Positions 1 through 8,021 of a DNA stretch of 64,000 bases are shown here, piece after piece; the stretch's first letter is position 1, and each line of letters opens with the position of its first letter. The notes under the pieces are model-generated. The model ran no database searches and was not told the DNA's origin. It saw nothing but the letters and a program-made list of their open reading frames with translations. The translations under genes were made by a program, and so were the position numbers. Origin of the DNA: Variovorax sp. PBL-E5 (GTDB lineage: Bacteria; Pseudomonadota; Gammaproteobacteria; Burkholderiales; Burkholderiaceae_C); NCBI RefSeq assembly GCF_901827185.1, contig NZ_LR594671.1, forward strand, positions 930,001-994,000, given 5' to 3'.

Positions 1-2
1 GC

Positions 3-266
3 GACGATTCGAAATCGGCGGAGATCGCGCTGATCGATCACCATGTCGACTACGAGCCGCGCATGGTCACCGGCTTCCATGGCGAGCAGGTCGAGGCGCT
101 CAGCGTCCATGCCGCAAGTCGTACGCTGGGCGAGGAGATCGGCGTTCACTTGCTCGTGTACGACCTCGACGACCTGCGCGGTGCGCTCAAGCCCGATGCA
201 CAAGGCCGCGTGCCCCGCGGAAATCTGGCCGCGCTGCGACGGCTGATAGAAAAGGATACGGAATGA
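3..266 (+). CDS. C-terminal end of an unrecognised protein (cut by window edge)
   Basis: An open frame enters from the left edge and ends in TGA at 264-266; at least 87 residues are visible. The visible part is a mixed-charge soluble sequence with a HGEQVEAL stretch and a basic C-terminal helix (LAALRRLIEKD). No signal peptide, membrane segment or catalytic motif is recognisable. Its stop overlaps the ATG of the TlpA-like gene (ATGA), so the two are probably co-translated. I do not recognise the family from this fragment. Confidence 0.6.
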   Translation, partial: DDSKSAEIALIDHHVDYEPRMVTGFHGEQVEALSVHAASRTLGEEIGVHLLVYDLDDLRGALKPDAQGRVPRGNLAALRRLIEKDTE

Positions 267-796
267 CTTCTTCGCCAACGCGCCGAGGCCTGATTTATGG
301 CGGCGTCGCGGCCATTGCGGCTGCGGCTGGCCTGGGCGGCGCGCTCTGGCGCCACGACGCTGGCGCCAGCGGTGGCGAGAAGCTCGGCGCGGACTTCTGG
401 TCCCGCCGCTTCGATCGTCCGGAGGGCGGCGAATTGCTGCTCGCAAACCTCCGCGGCAAGCCCTTGCTGGTCAACTTCTGGGCGACCTGGTGTCCTCCTT
501 GTGTGGAGGAAATGCCAATGATCGACGCCTTCTTCCGCGAAAATAGTGCCAACGGATGGCAAGTGATCGGATTGGCAATCGATCAACCGAGCGCTGTGCG
601 CAAGTTCCTGGTCAAGACGCCGGTCACCTATCCCATCGGTCTGGCGGGTCTGGATGGCACGGAACTGGTCAAGCAATTGGGCAACAGCGCCGGGGGATTG
701 CCCTTCTCGTTCGTGGTGGCGGCCGATGGCTCCGTCTCGGCGCGTAAAATGGGAAAGCTTGAGCCGAGCGACTTCCAGGCATGGCACCGCGTCTAG
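263..796 (+). CDS. TlpA-family thioredoxin-like protein
   Basis: A 177-residue membrane-anchored or exported thioredoxin-fold protein. The N-terminus has an RRG followed by a hydrophobic stretch (residues 7-28), resembling a Tat-type or uncleaved signal anchor. The redox motif WCPPC sits at residues 76-80 (Cys77 and Cys80) in the typical TlpA context NFWATWCPPC. Family members reduce periplasmic disulfides, often for cytochrome c maturation; the specific partner cannot be told here. The start overlaps the previous stop (ATGA), and accB follows after 114 bp. Confidence 0.88.
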   Translation: MTSSPTRRGLIYGGVAAIAAAAGLGGALWRHDAGASGGEKLGADFWSRRFDRPEGGELLLANLRGKPLLVNFWATWCPPCVEEMPMIDAFFRENSANGWQVIGLAIDQPSAVRKFLVKTPVTYPIGLAGLDGTELVKQLGNSAGGLPFSFVVAADGSVSARKMGKLEPSDFQAWHRV

Positions 797-910
797 TTCA
801 GAGCTAGAATCCGGGCCCACGAATCCGGCAGTTGGCGCTGAAACGCCGAAATAAGCCGATTTTCAGGCGATTTAAGTTCTAATAACCGGCAAAGCCGGCG
901 CTGGAGTCCC

Positions 911-1375
911 ATGGATCTACGCAAACTGAAGACACTCATCGATCTGGTGTCCGAATCGAATATTTCCGAACTGGAAATCACCGAAACCGAAGGCAAGGTC
1001 CGTATCGTCAAGGGCGGCGTGGCTGCCCCCGTTCAATATGTTCAGACGCTCGCTGCACCAGCCCCGGCCGGTGCAACTGCCGTATCTGGCGCCATCGCCG
1101 CCGCACCCGCTGGCGCGCCTGCGGAGGCCGCAGTGCCGGCCGGTCATGCCATCAAGTCGCCGATGGTGGGGACCTTCTATCGATCTTCGAGCCCGGGTGC
1201 ACCGGCCTTCGTCGAGATCGGCAGCCAGGTCAAGGAGGGCGACACAGTCTGCATCATCGAAGCGATGAAGATCCTCAATGAAATCGAGGCGGACAAATCC
1301 GGGACCGTGACCCAGATCCTCGGCGAGAACGGCCAGGCGGTCGAATACGGCCAGCCGCTGTTCATCATCGAGTGA
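911..1375 (+). CDS. accB: Biotin carboxyl carrier protein of acetyl-CoA carboxylase
   Basis: A 154-residue BCCP that carries the biotin shuttled between carboxylase and carboxyltransferase for malonyl-CoA synthesis. Layout is classic: an N-terminal [13 protein letters not shown] helix, an Ala/Pro-rich linker (about residues 38-78), and a biotinyl domain with the EAMKILNE motif, so Lys120 is the biotinylation site. It is followed directly by accC, as in most proteobacteria. Just upstream (886-898) is a short CCGGC/GCCGG hairpin beside an AT-richer stretch that may hold the promoter; this was not resolved further. Confidence 0.97.
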   Translation: MDLRKLKTLIDLVSESNISELEITETEGKVRIVKGGVAAPVQYVQTLAAPAPAGATAVSGAIAAAPAGAPAEAAVPAGHAIKSPMVGTFYRSSSPGAPAFVEIGSQVKEGDTVCIIEAMKILNEIEADKSGTVTQILGENGQAVEYGQPLFIIE

Positions 1376-1377
1376 CC

Positions 1378-2727
1378 ATGTTCAAGAAGATTCTGGTCGC
1401 CAATCGCGGCGAGATCGCGCTGCGCATCCAGCGCGCCTGCAGCGAACTCGGCATCAAGGCGGTCATGGTGTATTCCGAGGCCGACCGCGAGGCCAAGTAC
1501 GTGAAGCTCGCGCAGGAAGCGGTGTGCATCGGTCCCGCGCCTTCCTCGCAGAGCTATCTGAACATGCCGGCCATCATCTCGGCCGCCGAGGTGACGGACT
1601 CCGAGGCGATTCACCCGGGTTACGGCTTCCTGAGCGAGAACGCCAATTTCGCCGAGCGCGTCGAGCAAAGCGGATTCCAGTTCATCGGCCCGACCCCGGA
1701 ATCGATCCGCATCATGGGCGACAAGGTGTCGGCCAAGCAGACGATGATCAAGGCTGGCGTGCCCTGCGTGCCCGGGTCCGAGGGTGAACTGTCGGACGAT
1801 GCGGCCACCAACAAGCGCATTGCGCGTGCGATCGGCTATCCGATCATCGTCAAGGCGGCGGGCGGCGGTGGCGGACGCGGCATGCGTGTGGTGCACACGG
1901 AGGCAGCATTGGTCAATGCCATCCAGATGACCAAGGCGGAAGCCGGCGCGGCGTTCAACAATCCGGCCGTCTACATGGAGAAGTTCCTCCAGAACCCGCG
2001 CCACATCGAGATCCAGATCCTCGCGGACAAGCACAAGAATGCCGTCTATCTTGGCGAGCGCGATTGCTCCATGCAGCGGCGCCACCAGAAGGTGATCGAG
2101 GAATCGCCCGCGCCCGGCATTCCGCGCAAGCTGATCGAGAAGATCGGCGACCGCTGTGCCGCCGCTTGCAAGAAGATCGGCTACCGCGGCGCCGGCACCT
2201 TCGAGTTCCTCTACGAAAACGGCGAGTTCTATTTCATCGAGATGAACACCCGTGTCCAGGTGGAGCATCCGGTCACCGAGTTCACCACGGGCATCGACAT
2301 CGTCAAGATGCAGATCATGGTGGCGGCAGGCGAGAAGCTGCCCTTCACGCAGCGCCAGATCGAGATGCGCGGCCATGCGATCGAATGCCGGATCAACGCC
2401 GAGGATCCGTACAACTTCACGCCGTCGCCGGGTCGCATCACGATGTGGCATCCGCCGGGCGGCCCCGGGGTTCGTGTGGATTCGCATGTCTACACCAACT
2501 ACTTCGTGCCCCCGAACTACGATTCGATGATCGGCAAGATCATCGTGCATGGCGACACGCGCGATCAGGCCCTCGCGCGCATGCGCACGGCACTGAACGA
2601 AACGGTGATCGAAGGCATCCAGACCAACATTCCACTGCATCGCGAACTGATGGTCGACGCCAAGTTCATGAGCGGCGGCACCAACATCCACTATCTCGAA
2701 GAGTGGCTCGCGGCGCACAAGCGCTGA
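1378..2727 (+). CDS. accC: Biotin carboxylase subunit of acetyl-CoA carboxylase
   Basis: A 449-residue biotin carboxylase, the family's usual length, which carboxylates biotin on AccB using ATP and bicarbonate. Visible are the N-terminal [15 protein letters not shown], the ATP-grasp glycine loop [12 protein letters not shown], and the [13 protein letters not shown] catalytic segment. I chose ATG 1378, just after the accB stop; a GTG six bases earlier overlaps that stop but would add only two residues. The accB-accC pair is co-transcribed, and the paired accA/accD subunits are not in this window. Confidence 0.97.
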   Translation: MFKKILVANRGEIALRIQRACSELGIKAVMVYSEADREAKYVKLAQEAVCIGPAPSSQSYLNMPAIISAAEVTDSEAIHPGYGFLSENANFAERVEQSGFQFIGPTPESIRIMGDKVSAKQTMIKAGVPCVPGSEGELSDDAATNKRIARAIGYPIIVKAAGGGGGRGMRVVHTEAALVNAIQMTKAEAGAAFNNPAVYMEKFLQNPRHIEIQILADKHKNAVYLGERDCSMQRRHQKVIEESPAPGIPRKLIEKIGDRCAAACKKIGYRGAGTFEFLYENGEFYFIEMNTRVQVEHPVTEFTTGIDIVKMQIMVAAGEKLPFTQRQIEMRGHAIECRINAEDPYNFTPSPGRITMWHPPGGPGVRVDSHVYTNYFVPPNYDSMIGKIIVHGDTRDQALARMRTALNETVIEGIQTNIPLHRELMVDAKFMSGGTNIHYLEEWLAAHKR

Positions 2728-2739
2728 ACGGAGTCGGCC

Positions 2740-3624
2740 TTGTTCGAACTCCGCCTCCTCGCGCCGGAAGACCGGGTCGAGACTGTCAGCGATGCCCTCG
2801 AGGCGCTCGATGCGCTGAGCGTTTCCGTCGAGGATGCGGATGCGCAGACCGATGCGGAGCAGGCCTTGTTCGGCGAGCCGGGCATGCCACCGCCCAAGGA
2901 GGGGTGGCAGCGCTCCCGGGTGATCGCGCTGTTCGCCGAGGAGCGCCTGGCAAGAGAAGCGGCTGCTGTGCTGGTCGCGCAGGACTTCTTTGCCGATTGC
3001 AGAATGCTCGGCTTGGCCGACGTGCCCGATCAGGACTGGGTGCGGTTGACGCAGTCGCAGTTCTCTCCGGTCGAGGTCACGCCCGAGTTCTGGATCGTGC
3101 CGAGTTGGCATGAGCCGCCGCCGCAGGCGCGTCAGGTGATTCGGCTCGATCCGGGCCTTGCCTTCGGCACCGGCACGCACCCGACGACACGCATGTGCCT
3201 GCGCTGGATCGCGTCGCAGGGCCAGTTGGATGGCCGGCGCGTGCTGGACTACGGTTGCGGCTCCGGCATTCTCGCGATCGGCGCCGCGAAATTCGGTGCA
3301 CCGGAGATCGATGCGATCGACATCGACGAAGCCGCGGTGGCGTCGACGCGACTCAATGCCGAAGCGAATGGCGTGTATCTGAACGCGGGGTTGCCGGAAA
3401 CCGCGCAGGGGCGCTACGGCATCGTGCTCGCGAACATCCTCGCCACGCCGCTCAAGGTGCTTGCTCCCTTGCTCTGTGAGCACGTGGCGCCGGGCGGCGC
3501 GCTGGTGCTGGCCGGCATCCTCGAACGGCAGGCCGATGAATTGACGCTCGCCTACGCACCTCATGCGGCCCTGGAAGTGAGCGACAACGAGGATGGCTGG
3601 ATTCTGATGACGGCACGCCTCTGA
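2740..3624 (+). CDS. prmA: Ribosomal protein L11 methyltransferase
   Basis: A 294-residue class I SAM methyltransferase that methylates ribosomal protein L11. The N-terminal substrate-binding part starts MFELRLLAPEDRVE. The C-terminal Rossmann part has FGTGTHPTTRMCL, the SAM-binding loop DYGCGSGILAIGAAKFG and the NILATPL motif IV. The start is TTG at 2740, preceded by a GGAG at 2730-2733. It lies 12 bp after accC and is probably part of the same transcript, an arrangement common in betaproteobacteria. Confidence 0.95.
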   Translation: MFELRLLAPEDRVETVSDALEALDALSVSVEDADAQTDAEQALFGEPGMPPPKEGWQRSRVIALFAEERLAREAAAVLVAQDFFADCRMLGLADVPDQDWVRLTQSQFSPVEVTPEFWIVPSWHEPPPQARQVIRLDPGLAFGTGTHPTTRMCLRWIASQGQLDGRRVLDYGCGSGILAIGAAKFGAPEIDAIDIDEAAVASTRLNAEANGVYLNAGLPETAQGRYGIVLANILATPLKVLAPLLCEHVAPGGALVLAGILERQADELTLAYAPHAALEVSDNEDGWILMTARL

Positions 3625-3666
3625 GCGGCCGTTGCCGCCGGAGGTCGCTCCTACAATCGGCATCTC

Positions 3667-4956
3667 ATGAGCCTGGTCACCCGCTGTCCTGCCTGTGCCA
3701 CCACTTTCAAGGTGGTGAGGGACCAGCTTCGTATTTCCGACGGATGGGTGCGTTGCGGCCGTTGCAGCGAAGTGTTCGACGCGACTGCCGATCTCCAGGA
3801 AGTACCGGAGTCCGACGCTCCCTCTGTGTCGGCGACGCCTTCGGTGGGAAATGTCCCCGGCCCGGCATCCGATGCCGATCCTCCGATAGAACCCGGGCCC
3901 GAAACGTCGGCGCCGGCAAGCACGCAGAACGCGTCGACGAGCGAATCGCCGGTGCAGGATTTCGAGGAAGCAGACTTTTTCGAAGAGGAGCAGGAAGAGA
4001 TCCAGCTTCCCTCATCGGCGCCGGACACAGCGGCGGCATCGAGACCGGATCCCGATCCCGCGTCGGCTGTGCGGTCGCCCGAGGACGCCGCGTCGTCGGC
4101 GCCGCTGCGCTTCATCGGCATCGTTCCCGATGCGCCTTGGACCGTCGTCGAGCCGCCTGTAGTGCCCATGCCGCCCAAGGCCTCCTATCCGCCATTTCCC
4201 AAGATCGATCTGACGCTGCCTTCAAACCGTCCTGTCGGACGGGATCCGATCCCCGACATGGGCGATTCGGGGAATGCCCAGTTTCAGAAAGCCTTGCGGC
4301 GCGCGCGCGAGAAGGCCGCCAAAGCGAAGGCGCACGAAGAGAAAGTGGCGGCGCGCGAATCGGCGCCGATCATGCAGATGGCCAGCGAGCCGGAGTGGCC
4401 GTTGAGTGGTGCGGCCGGGGGATTTGCACCTTCTTCGGAGTCCGAAGATGCAGCGCCAGGCTTCTGGCGGCGTCCGACAGCGCACCGCTCGCTCTATTCG
4501 ATCGCCATCCTGGCTGGCTTGCTGGCGCTTGCTGCACAGGCAGTGCATGAGCGGCGCGATGCCATCGCGGCGCGGAGCCCTTCCTTGCGTCCTGCGCTCA
4601 CGGCGCTGTGCCGTCTGACCGGATGCGAGATTTCCGCGCTGCGCCGGAAGAACGACATCGTGATCGAGGGTGCCTCCTTCTCACGCGCAAAAAACGGCGA
4701 TGCCTATCGGCTCGACTTCAGCTTGCGCAATGGGGCGAGCGTGCCGCTGGCGATGCCGGCGGTGGAATTGTCCTTGCGCGACACACAGGATCGGACGGTC
4801 GTGCGACGAGTTCTGATGCCTGCCGAATTCGGCGCGCCTGCCGTGCTCTCGGCTCGCGGCGAGCGCGCAGCGTCGCTGCCGATCACGCTCGTCGGTGCCG
4901 AGGCGGCAGCGCTGCCGCCGGTCGCGGGCTTTGTCGTCGAGGCGTTCTACCCTTGA
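3667..4956 (+). CDS. Zinc-ribbon and DUF3426 membrane protein
   Basis: A 429-residue protein of the MJ0042 zinc-finger/DUF3426 type. Four cysteines (C7, C10, C30, C33 in CPAC and CGRC) form a zinc ribbon. A long acidic, Pro/Ser/Ala-rich and probably disordered linker follows (about residues 40-190). One hydrophobic segment near residue 275-293 (LYSIAILAGLLALAAQAV) precedes a C-terminal DUF3426 domain that would be periplasmic. The family is conserved next to prmA in betaproteobacteria, but its role is not established. The low-complexity linker is the most variable part. Confidence 0.88.
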   Translation: MSLVTRCPACATTFKVVRDQLRISDGWVRCGRCSEVFDATADLQEVPESDAPSVSATPSVGNVPGPASDADPPIEPGPETSAPASTQNASTSESPVQDFEEADFFEEEQEEIQLPSSAPDTAAASRPDPDPASAVRSPEDAASSAPLRFIGIVPDAPWTVVEPPVVPMPPKASYPPFPKIDLTLPSNRPVGRDPIPDMGDSGNAQFQKALRRAREKAAKAKAHEEKVAARESAPIMQMASEPEWPLSGAAGGFAPSSESEDAAPGFWRRPTAHRSLYSIAILAGLLALAAQAVHERRDAIAARSPSLRPALTALCRLTGCEISALRRKNDIVIEGASFSRAKNGDAYRLDFSLRNGASVPLAMPAVELSLRDTQDRTVVRRVLMPAEFGAPAVLSARGERAASLPITLVGAEAAALPPVAGFVVEAFYP

Positions 4957-5013
4957 ATATCCGGCGATTCTTCCTTTCTTCCTTTTCCATTCTTTTCAAC
5001 CAATGGCGTATCC

Positions 5014-5916
5014 ATGGCAGCAGTGATTTGCGGTTCCCTCGCGTTCGACACCATCATGACCTTCGAAGGCCGGTTTGCCGACCAGATTCTTCCGGATCAG
5101 TTGCACATCCTCAACGTGTCCTTCCTCGTGCCCGGCCTGCGGCGTGACTTCGGCGGCTGCGCCGGCAACATCGCCTACAGCCTCCGCGCGCTCGGCGGCA
5201 CTGCATTGCCAATGGCGACGGTCGGAAGCGACGGCGGCGATTACCTGGAACGCCTGCGTGCGCTCGGCATCAGCACCGAGTTCGTGCGGCAGGTGGACGA
5301 CAGCTTCACCGCCCAGGCCATGATCATGAACGACCGCGACAACAACCAGATCACTGCATTCCATCCGGGCGCGATGCAGCAGGCGCACATCACGCGTGTG
5401 GTCGCGCGCGAGGACATTCGACTCGGCATCGTTGCGCCGGACGGCCGCGAGGCGATGCTGCAGCACGCGGAGCAGTTCAAGGCGGCGGGCATTCCTTTCG
5501 TGTTCGATCCGGGCCAGGGCTTGCCGATGTTCGACGGCAAGGAGCTCGCGCACTTCGTCGACCTGGCCAGCTGGGTGGTGGTCAACGACTACGAGGGAAA
5601 GATGCTGTCGCAGCGCACCGGGTGGAGCCTTGCCGACATCTCGAAGCGCGTACGCGGATTGGTGGTGACCCTGGCGGCCGAAGGCTGCGAGGTGTGGACC
5701 CACGGCGAGCGCGAGCATGTTCCCGGCGTGACGCCTGCCGCCGTGGTCGAGCCCACCGGCTGCGGTGATGCCTGGCGCGGTGCGCTGCTCTTCGGTCTCG
5801 AGCAGGACTGGCCGCTTGCGCGCTGCGCAGCGCTGGGCAATCGCATCGGTGCGCTCAAGATCGCGCAGCGAGGCCCTCAGAACTACCAAGTCGATCTCAA
5901 AGCGCTCGGCCTTTGA
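5014..5916 (+). CDS. PfkB-family carbohydrate/nucleoside kinase
   Basis: A 300-residue ribokinase-like kinase, similar to bacterial proteins annotated as adenosine or sugar kinases. The N-terminus MAAVICGSLAFDTIM and the FGGCAGNIAYSLRALGG segment match the PfkB substrate lid region. The C-terminal PTGCGDAWRGALLFGL matches the second PfkB signature, with Asp252 as the likely catalytic base; the usual GAGD is GCGD here. The substrate cannot be assigned from sequence alone. The gene ends just before a strong terminator. Confidence 0.88.
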   Translation: MAAVICGSLAFDTIMTFEGRFADQILPDQLHILNVSFLVPGLRRDFGGCAGNIAYSLRALGGTALPMATVGSDGGDYLERLRALGISTEFVRQVDDSFTAQAMIMNDRDNNQITAFHPGAMQQAHITRVVAREDIRLGIVAPDGREAMLQHAEQFKAAGIPFVFDPGQGLPMFDGKELAHFVDLASWVVVNDYEGKMLSQRTGWSLADISKRVRGLVVTLAAEGCEVWTHGEREHVPGVTPAAVVEPTGCGDAWRGALLFGLEQDWPLARCAALGNRIGALKIAQRGPQNYQVDLKALGL

Positions 5917-5931
5917 AGTAGCCGCATAAAA

Positions 5932-5960
5932 AAGCCCGACACCGCAAGGTGCCGGGCTTT
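5932..5960. terminator. Bidirectional intrinsic terminator
   Basis: A GCCCG-A-CACC / GGTG-C-CGGGC stem (5934-5957) with a GCAA loop is flanked by an A-run on the left and TTTT on the right. It sits between the PfkB kinase (plus strand) and the histone-like gene (minus strand), so it can stop transcription from both sides. Confidence 0.85.
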
Positions 5961-5983
5961 TGCCTTCAAGGCCGCTGAAAGAC

Positions 5984-6448
5984 TCAGGGCTTGCTGGCCG
6001 TCGGAAACGGCCATGCTGCCTGTGGGTTCAGCGTCGTTTGCGCCGCAGGAGCAGGCGCTACGGCGGCCTTGGCGGGCGCTTTCGCGGCCTTCTTGGCAGC
6101 AGGCTTCTTCGCTGCTTTCTTGGCAGCAGGCTTTTTGGCTGCAGCCTTTTTCGCAGGGGCCTTCTTGGCAGCGGCCTTTTTCGCCGGTGCCTTCTTGGCT
6201 GCAGCCTTCTTGGCCGGCGCCTTCTTGGCAGCGGCCTTCTTCGCCGGCGCCTTCTTGGCCGGAGCCTTCTTCGCAGCAGCCTTCTTCGCCGGTGCCTTCT
6301 TGGCGGCTACCTTCTTGGCCGGAGCCTTCTTCGCAGCGACCTTCTTGGCCGGCGCCTTCTTGGCGGCTACCTTCTTCGCTGGTGCCTTCTTGGCCGGGGC
6401 CTTCTTTGCAGCGGCTTTCTTAGCCGGCGCTTTCTTTGCAGTTGCCAT
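5984..6448 (-). CDS. Histone H1-like lysine/alanine repeat protein
   Basis: A 154-residue very basic protein built almost entirely from [16 protein letters not shown] units between about residues 4 and 125, followed by a short Ala/Pro/Thr tail. It resembles bacterial H1-like DNA-binding proteins (HctB, AlgP/PhaF C-terminal domains), which bind DNA without sequence specificity. The start has a good AGGAGA site. The underlying DNA is a tandem degenerate 9-15 bp repeat (about 6070-6440), so copy number could vary by slippage. It lies next to the ribonucleotide reductase genes, but a functional link is only a guess. Confidence 0.88.
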   Translation of the reverse strand: MATAKKAPAKKAAAKKAPAKKAPAKKVAAKKAPAKKVAAKKAPAKKVAAKKAPAKKAAAKKAPAKKAPAKKAAAKKAPAKKAAAKKAPAKKAAAKKAPAKKAAAKKPAAKKAAKKPAAKKAAKAPAKAAVAPAPAAQTTLNPQAAWPFPTASKP

Positions 6449-6644
6449 TTCTATTTCTCCTGATCAAGTTGAAAAATCAACCTTTTGAAGCACTCCACGC
6501 ATGTTGGTCAGCGTGAAGCGATTCATGGCGTTGGATCAAGATCCAGCACCATGAACACCTGAGCCTTCGTCGGCGCCGCACTCTTCGGTGCGATCGGCGG
6601 CAAGGGCAATTCCTGAATTCACCTTATTGTTTTGTCGCAAAAAT
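6449..6644. promoter_or_regulatory. Intergenic region: histone-like gene promoter side and nrdB 3' end
   Basis: This gap carries the upstream region of the histone-like gene and the 3' trailer of nrdB. A short CGCAC/GTGCG hairpin lies near 6575-6595 but lacks a clear U-run, so it is not a convincing terminator. No additional gene is seen. Confidence 0.35.
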
Positions 6645-7871
6645 TCAATCCCAGGAGAGCGCACCACCCGACTGATACTCGATCACACGGGTTTCGAAGA
6701 AGTTGCGCTCCTTCTTCAGGTCGATCATTTCGCTCATCCAGGGGAATGGGTTTTCTTCGTTCGGGAAGAGCGTCTCAAGGCCGATCTGCTGCGCGCGCCG
6801 GTTGGCGATGTAGCGCAGGTAGCCCTTGAACATGGAGGCGTTCATGCCGAGCACGCCGCGCGGCATGGTGTCTTCGGCATATTTGTATTCGAGCTCGACG
6901 GCCTTCATGAAGAGCGCCTTGATCTCTGCCTTGAACTCGGAGGTCCAGAGGTTCGGATTCTCGAGCTTCAACTGGTTGATCAGGTCGATGCCGAAATTGC
7001 AGTGCATCGACTCATCGCGCAGGATGTACTGGTACTGCTCGGCGGCACCGGTCATCTTGTTCTGGCGGCCGAGCGCAAGGATCTGCGTGAAGCCGACGTA
7101 GAAGAACAGGCCTTCCATCAGGCAGGCGAAGACGATCAGCGACTTGAGCAGCGTTTGGTCGCTTTCGTGCGTGCCGGTGTGGAAGTGCGGGTCGCTGATG
7201 GCCTCGATGAACGGGATCAGGAACTGGTCCTTCTCGCGGATCGAAGGCACCTCGTTGTAGGCGTTGAAGATCTCGCTCTCGTCAAGGCCGAGCGATTCGA
7301 CGATGTACTGGTAGGCGTGGGTGTGGATCGCCTCTTCGAAAGCCTGACGCAGCAGGAACTGGCGGCACTCCGGCGCCGTGATGTGGCGGTAGGTGCCCAG
7401 CACGATGTTGTTGGCGGCCAGCGAATCGGCGGTCACGAAGAAGCCGAGATTGCGCTTGACGATGCGGCGCTCGTCCTCGGTGAGGCCGTTCGGGTCTTTC
7501 CAGAGCGCGATGTCGCGCGTCATGTTCACTTCCTGCGGCATCCAGTGATTGGCGCAGGTGGCAAGGTACTTCTCCCAGGCCCACTTGTACTTGAACGGAA
7601 CCAGCTGGTTGACGTCGGTCTGGCCATTGATGATGCGCTTGTCCGCGGCCTTGACGCGGCGTGCGGCAGGTACGGCGGGTGCTTGAGGTGCGAGAGCTCG
7701 GGGTGTCGGCACCGCGGCGCCGTCATCGAGGGTGCGCAAGGCCGGAGCGATTTGCGAAGTCGGAAGCTCCGCCGAGCGGCTGGCTTGCGCGCCGCTGTTC
7801 GATGAGTGCCGCAATCCTTGTGGCAGATCCTTTGGCAAGGAGGGCTTGACTTCTTCGTCCCAGGTCAACAT
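6645..7871 (-). CDS. nrdB: Class Ia ribonucleotide reductase, beta subunit
   Basis: Radical-generating small subunit of aerobic ribonucleotide reductase, which makes deoxyribonucleotides together with NrdA. The ferritin-like diiron core shows in [12 protein letters not shown] and [10 protein letters not shown], and the protein ends [17 protein letters not shown]. About 75 N-terminal residues are a variable Pro/Ala-rich extension, longer than in E. coli NrdB. I chose ATG 7871 (MLTWDEE, 408 residues); a TTG at 7883 would add four residues. It lies downstream of nrdA on the same strand after 150 bp, and the NrdR boxes upstream of nrdA probably control both. Confidence 0.96.
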   Translation of the reverse strand: MLTWDEEVKPSLPKDLPQGLRHSSNSGAQASRSAELPTSQIAPALRTLDDGAAVPTPRALAPQAPAVPAARRVKAADKRIINGQTDVNQLVPFKYKWAWEKYLATCANHWMPQEVNMTRDIALWKDPNGLTEDERRIVKRNLGFFVTADSLAANNIVLGTYRHITAPECRQFLLRQAFEEAIHTHAYQYIVESLGLDESEIFNAYNEVPSIREKDQFLIPFIEAISDPHFHTGTHESDQTLLKSLIVFACLMEGLFFYVGFTQILALGRQNKMTGAAEQYQYILRDESMHCNFGIDLINQLKLENPNLWTSEFKAEIKALFMKAVELEYKYAEDTMPRGVLGMNASMFKGYLRYIANRRAQQIGLETLFPNEENPFPWMSEMIDLKKERNFFETRVIEYQSGGALSWD

Positions 7872-8021
7872 AGAAAAATCCAATGCTCAAATTATGTGAG
7901 CAACGATGTGAGTTGCAAAGTGCTCCTTCACATCGCGCTCCAATTATGTTGTCGTTATGTTGTTCGCATGCATCGCAATTTGTCAGGCGATGCCGCGAAT
8001 CGCGGCCTCCTCATGCCGACG

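Noticed and set aside
5991..6488. Phe/Ala-rich plus-strand frame over the histone-like gene
   Set aside because: It is the complement of the Lys/Ala repeat; the minus-strand protein has a ribosome-binding site and a known family pattern.
6575..6595. Possible terminator after nrdB
   Set aside because: The stem is short and lacks a U-run, so it was not called as a terminator.
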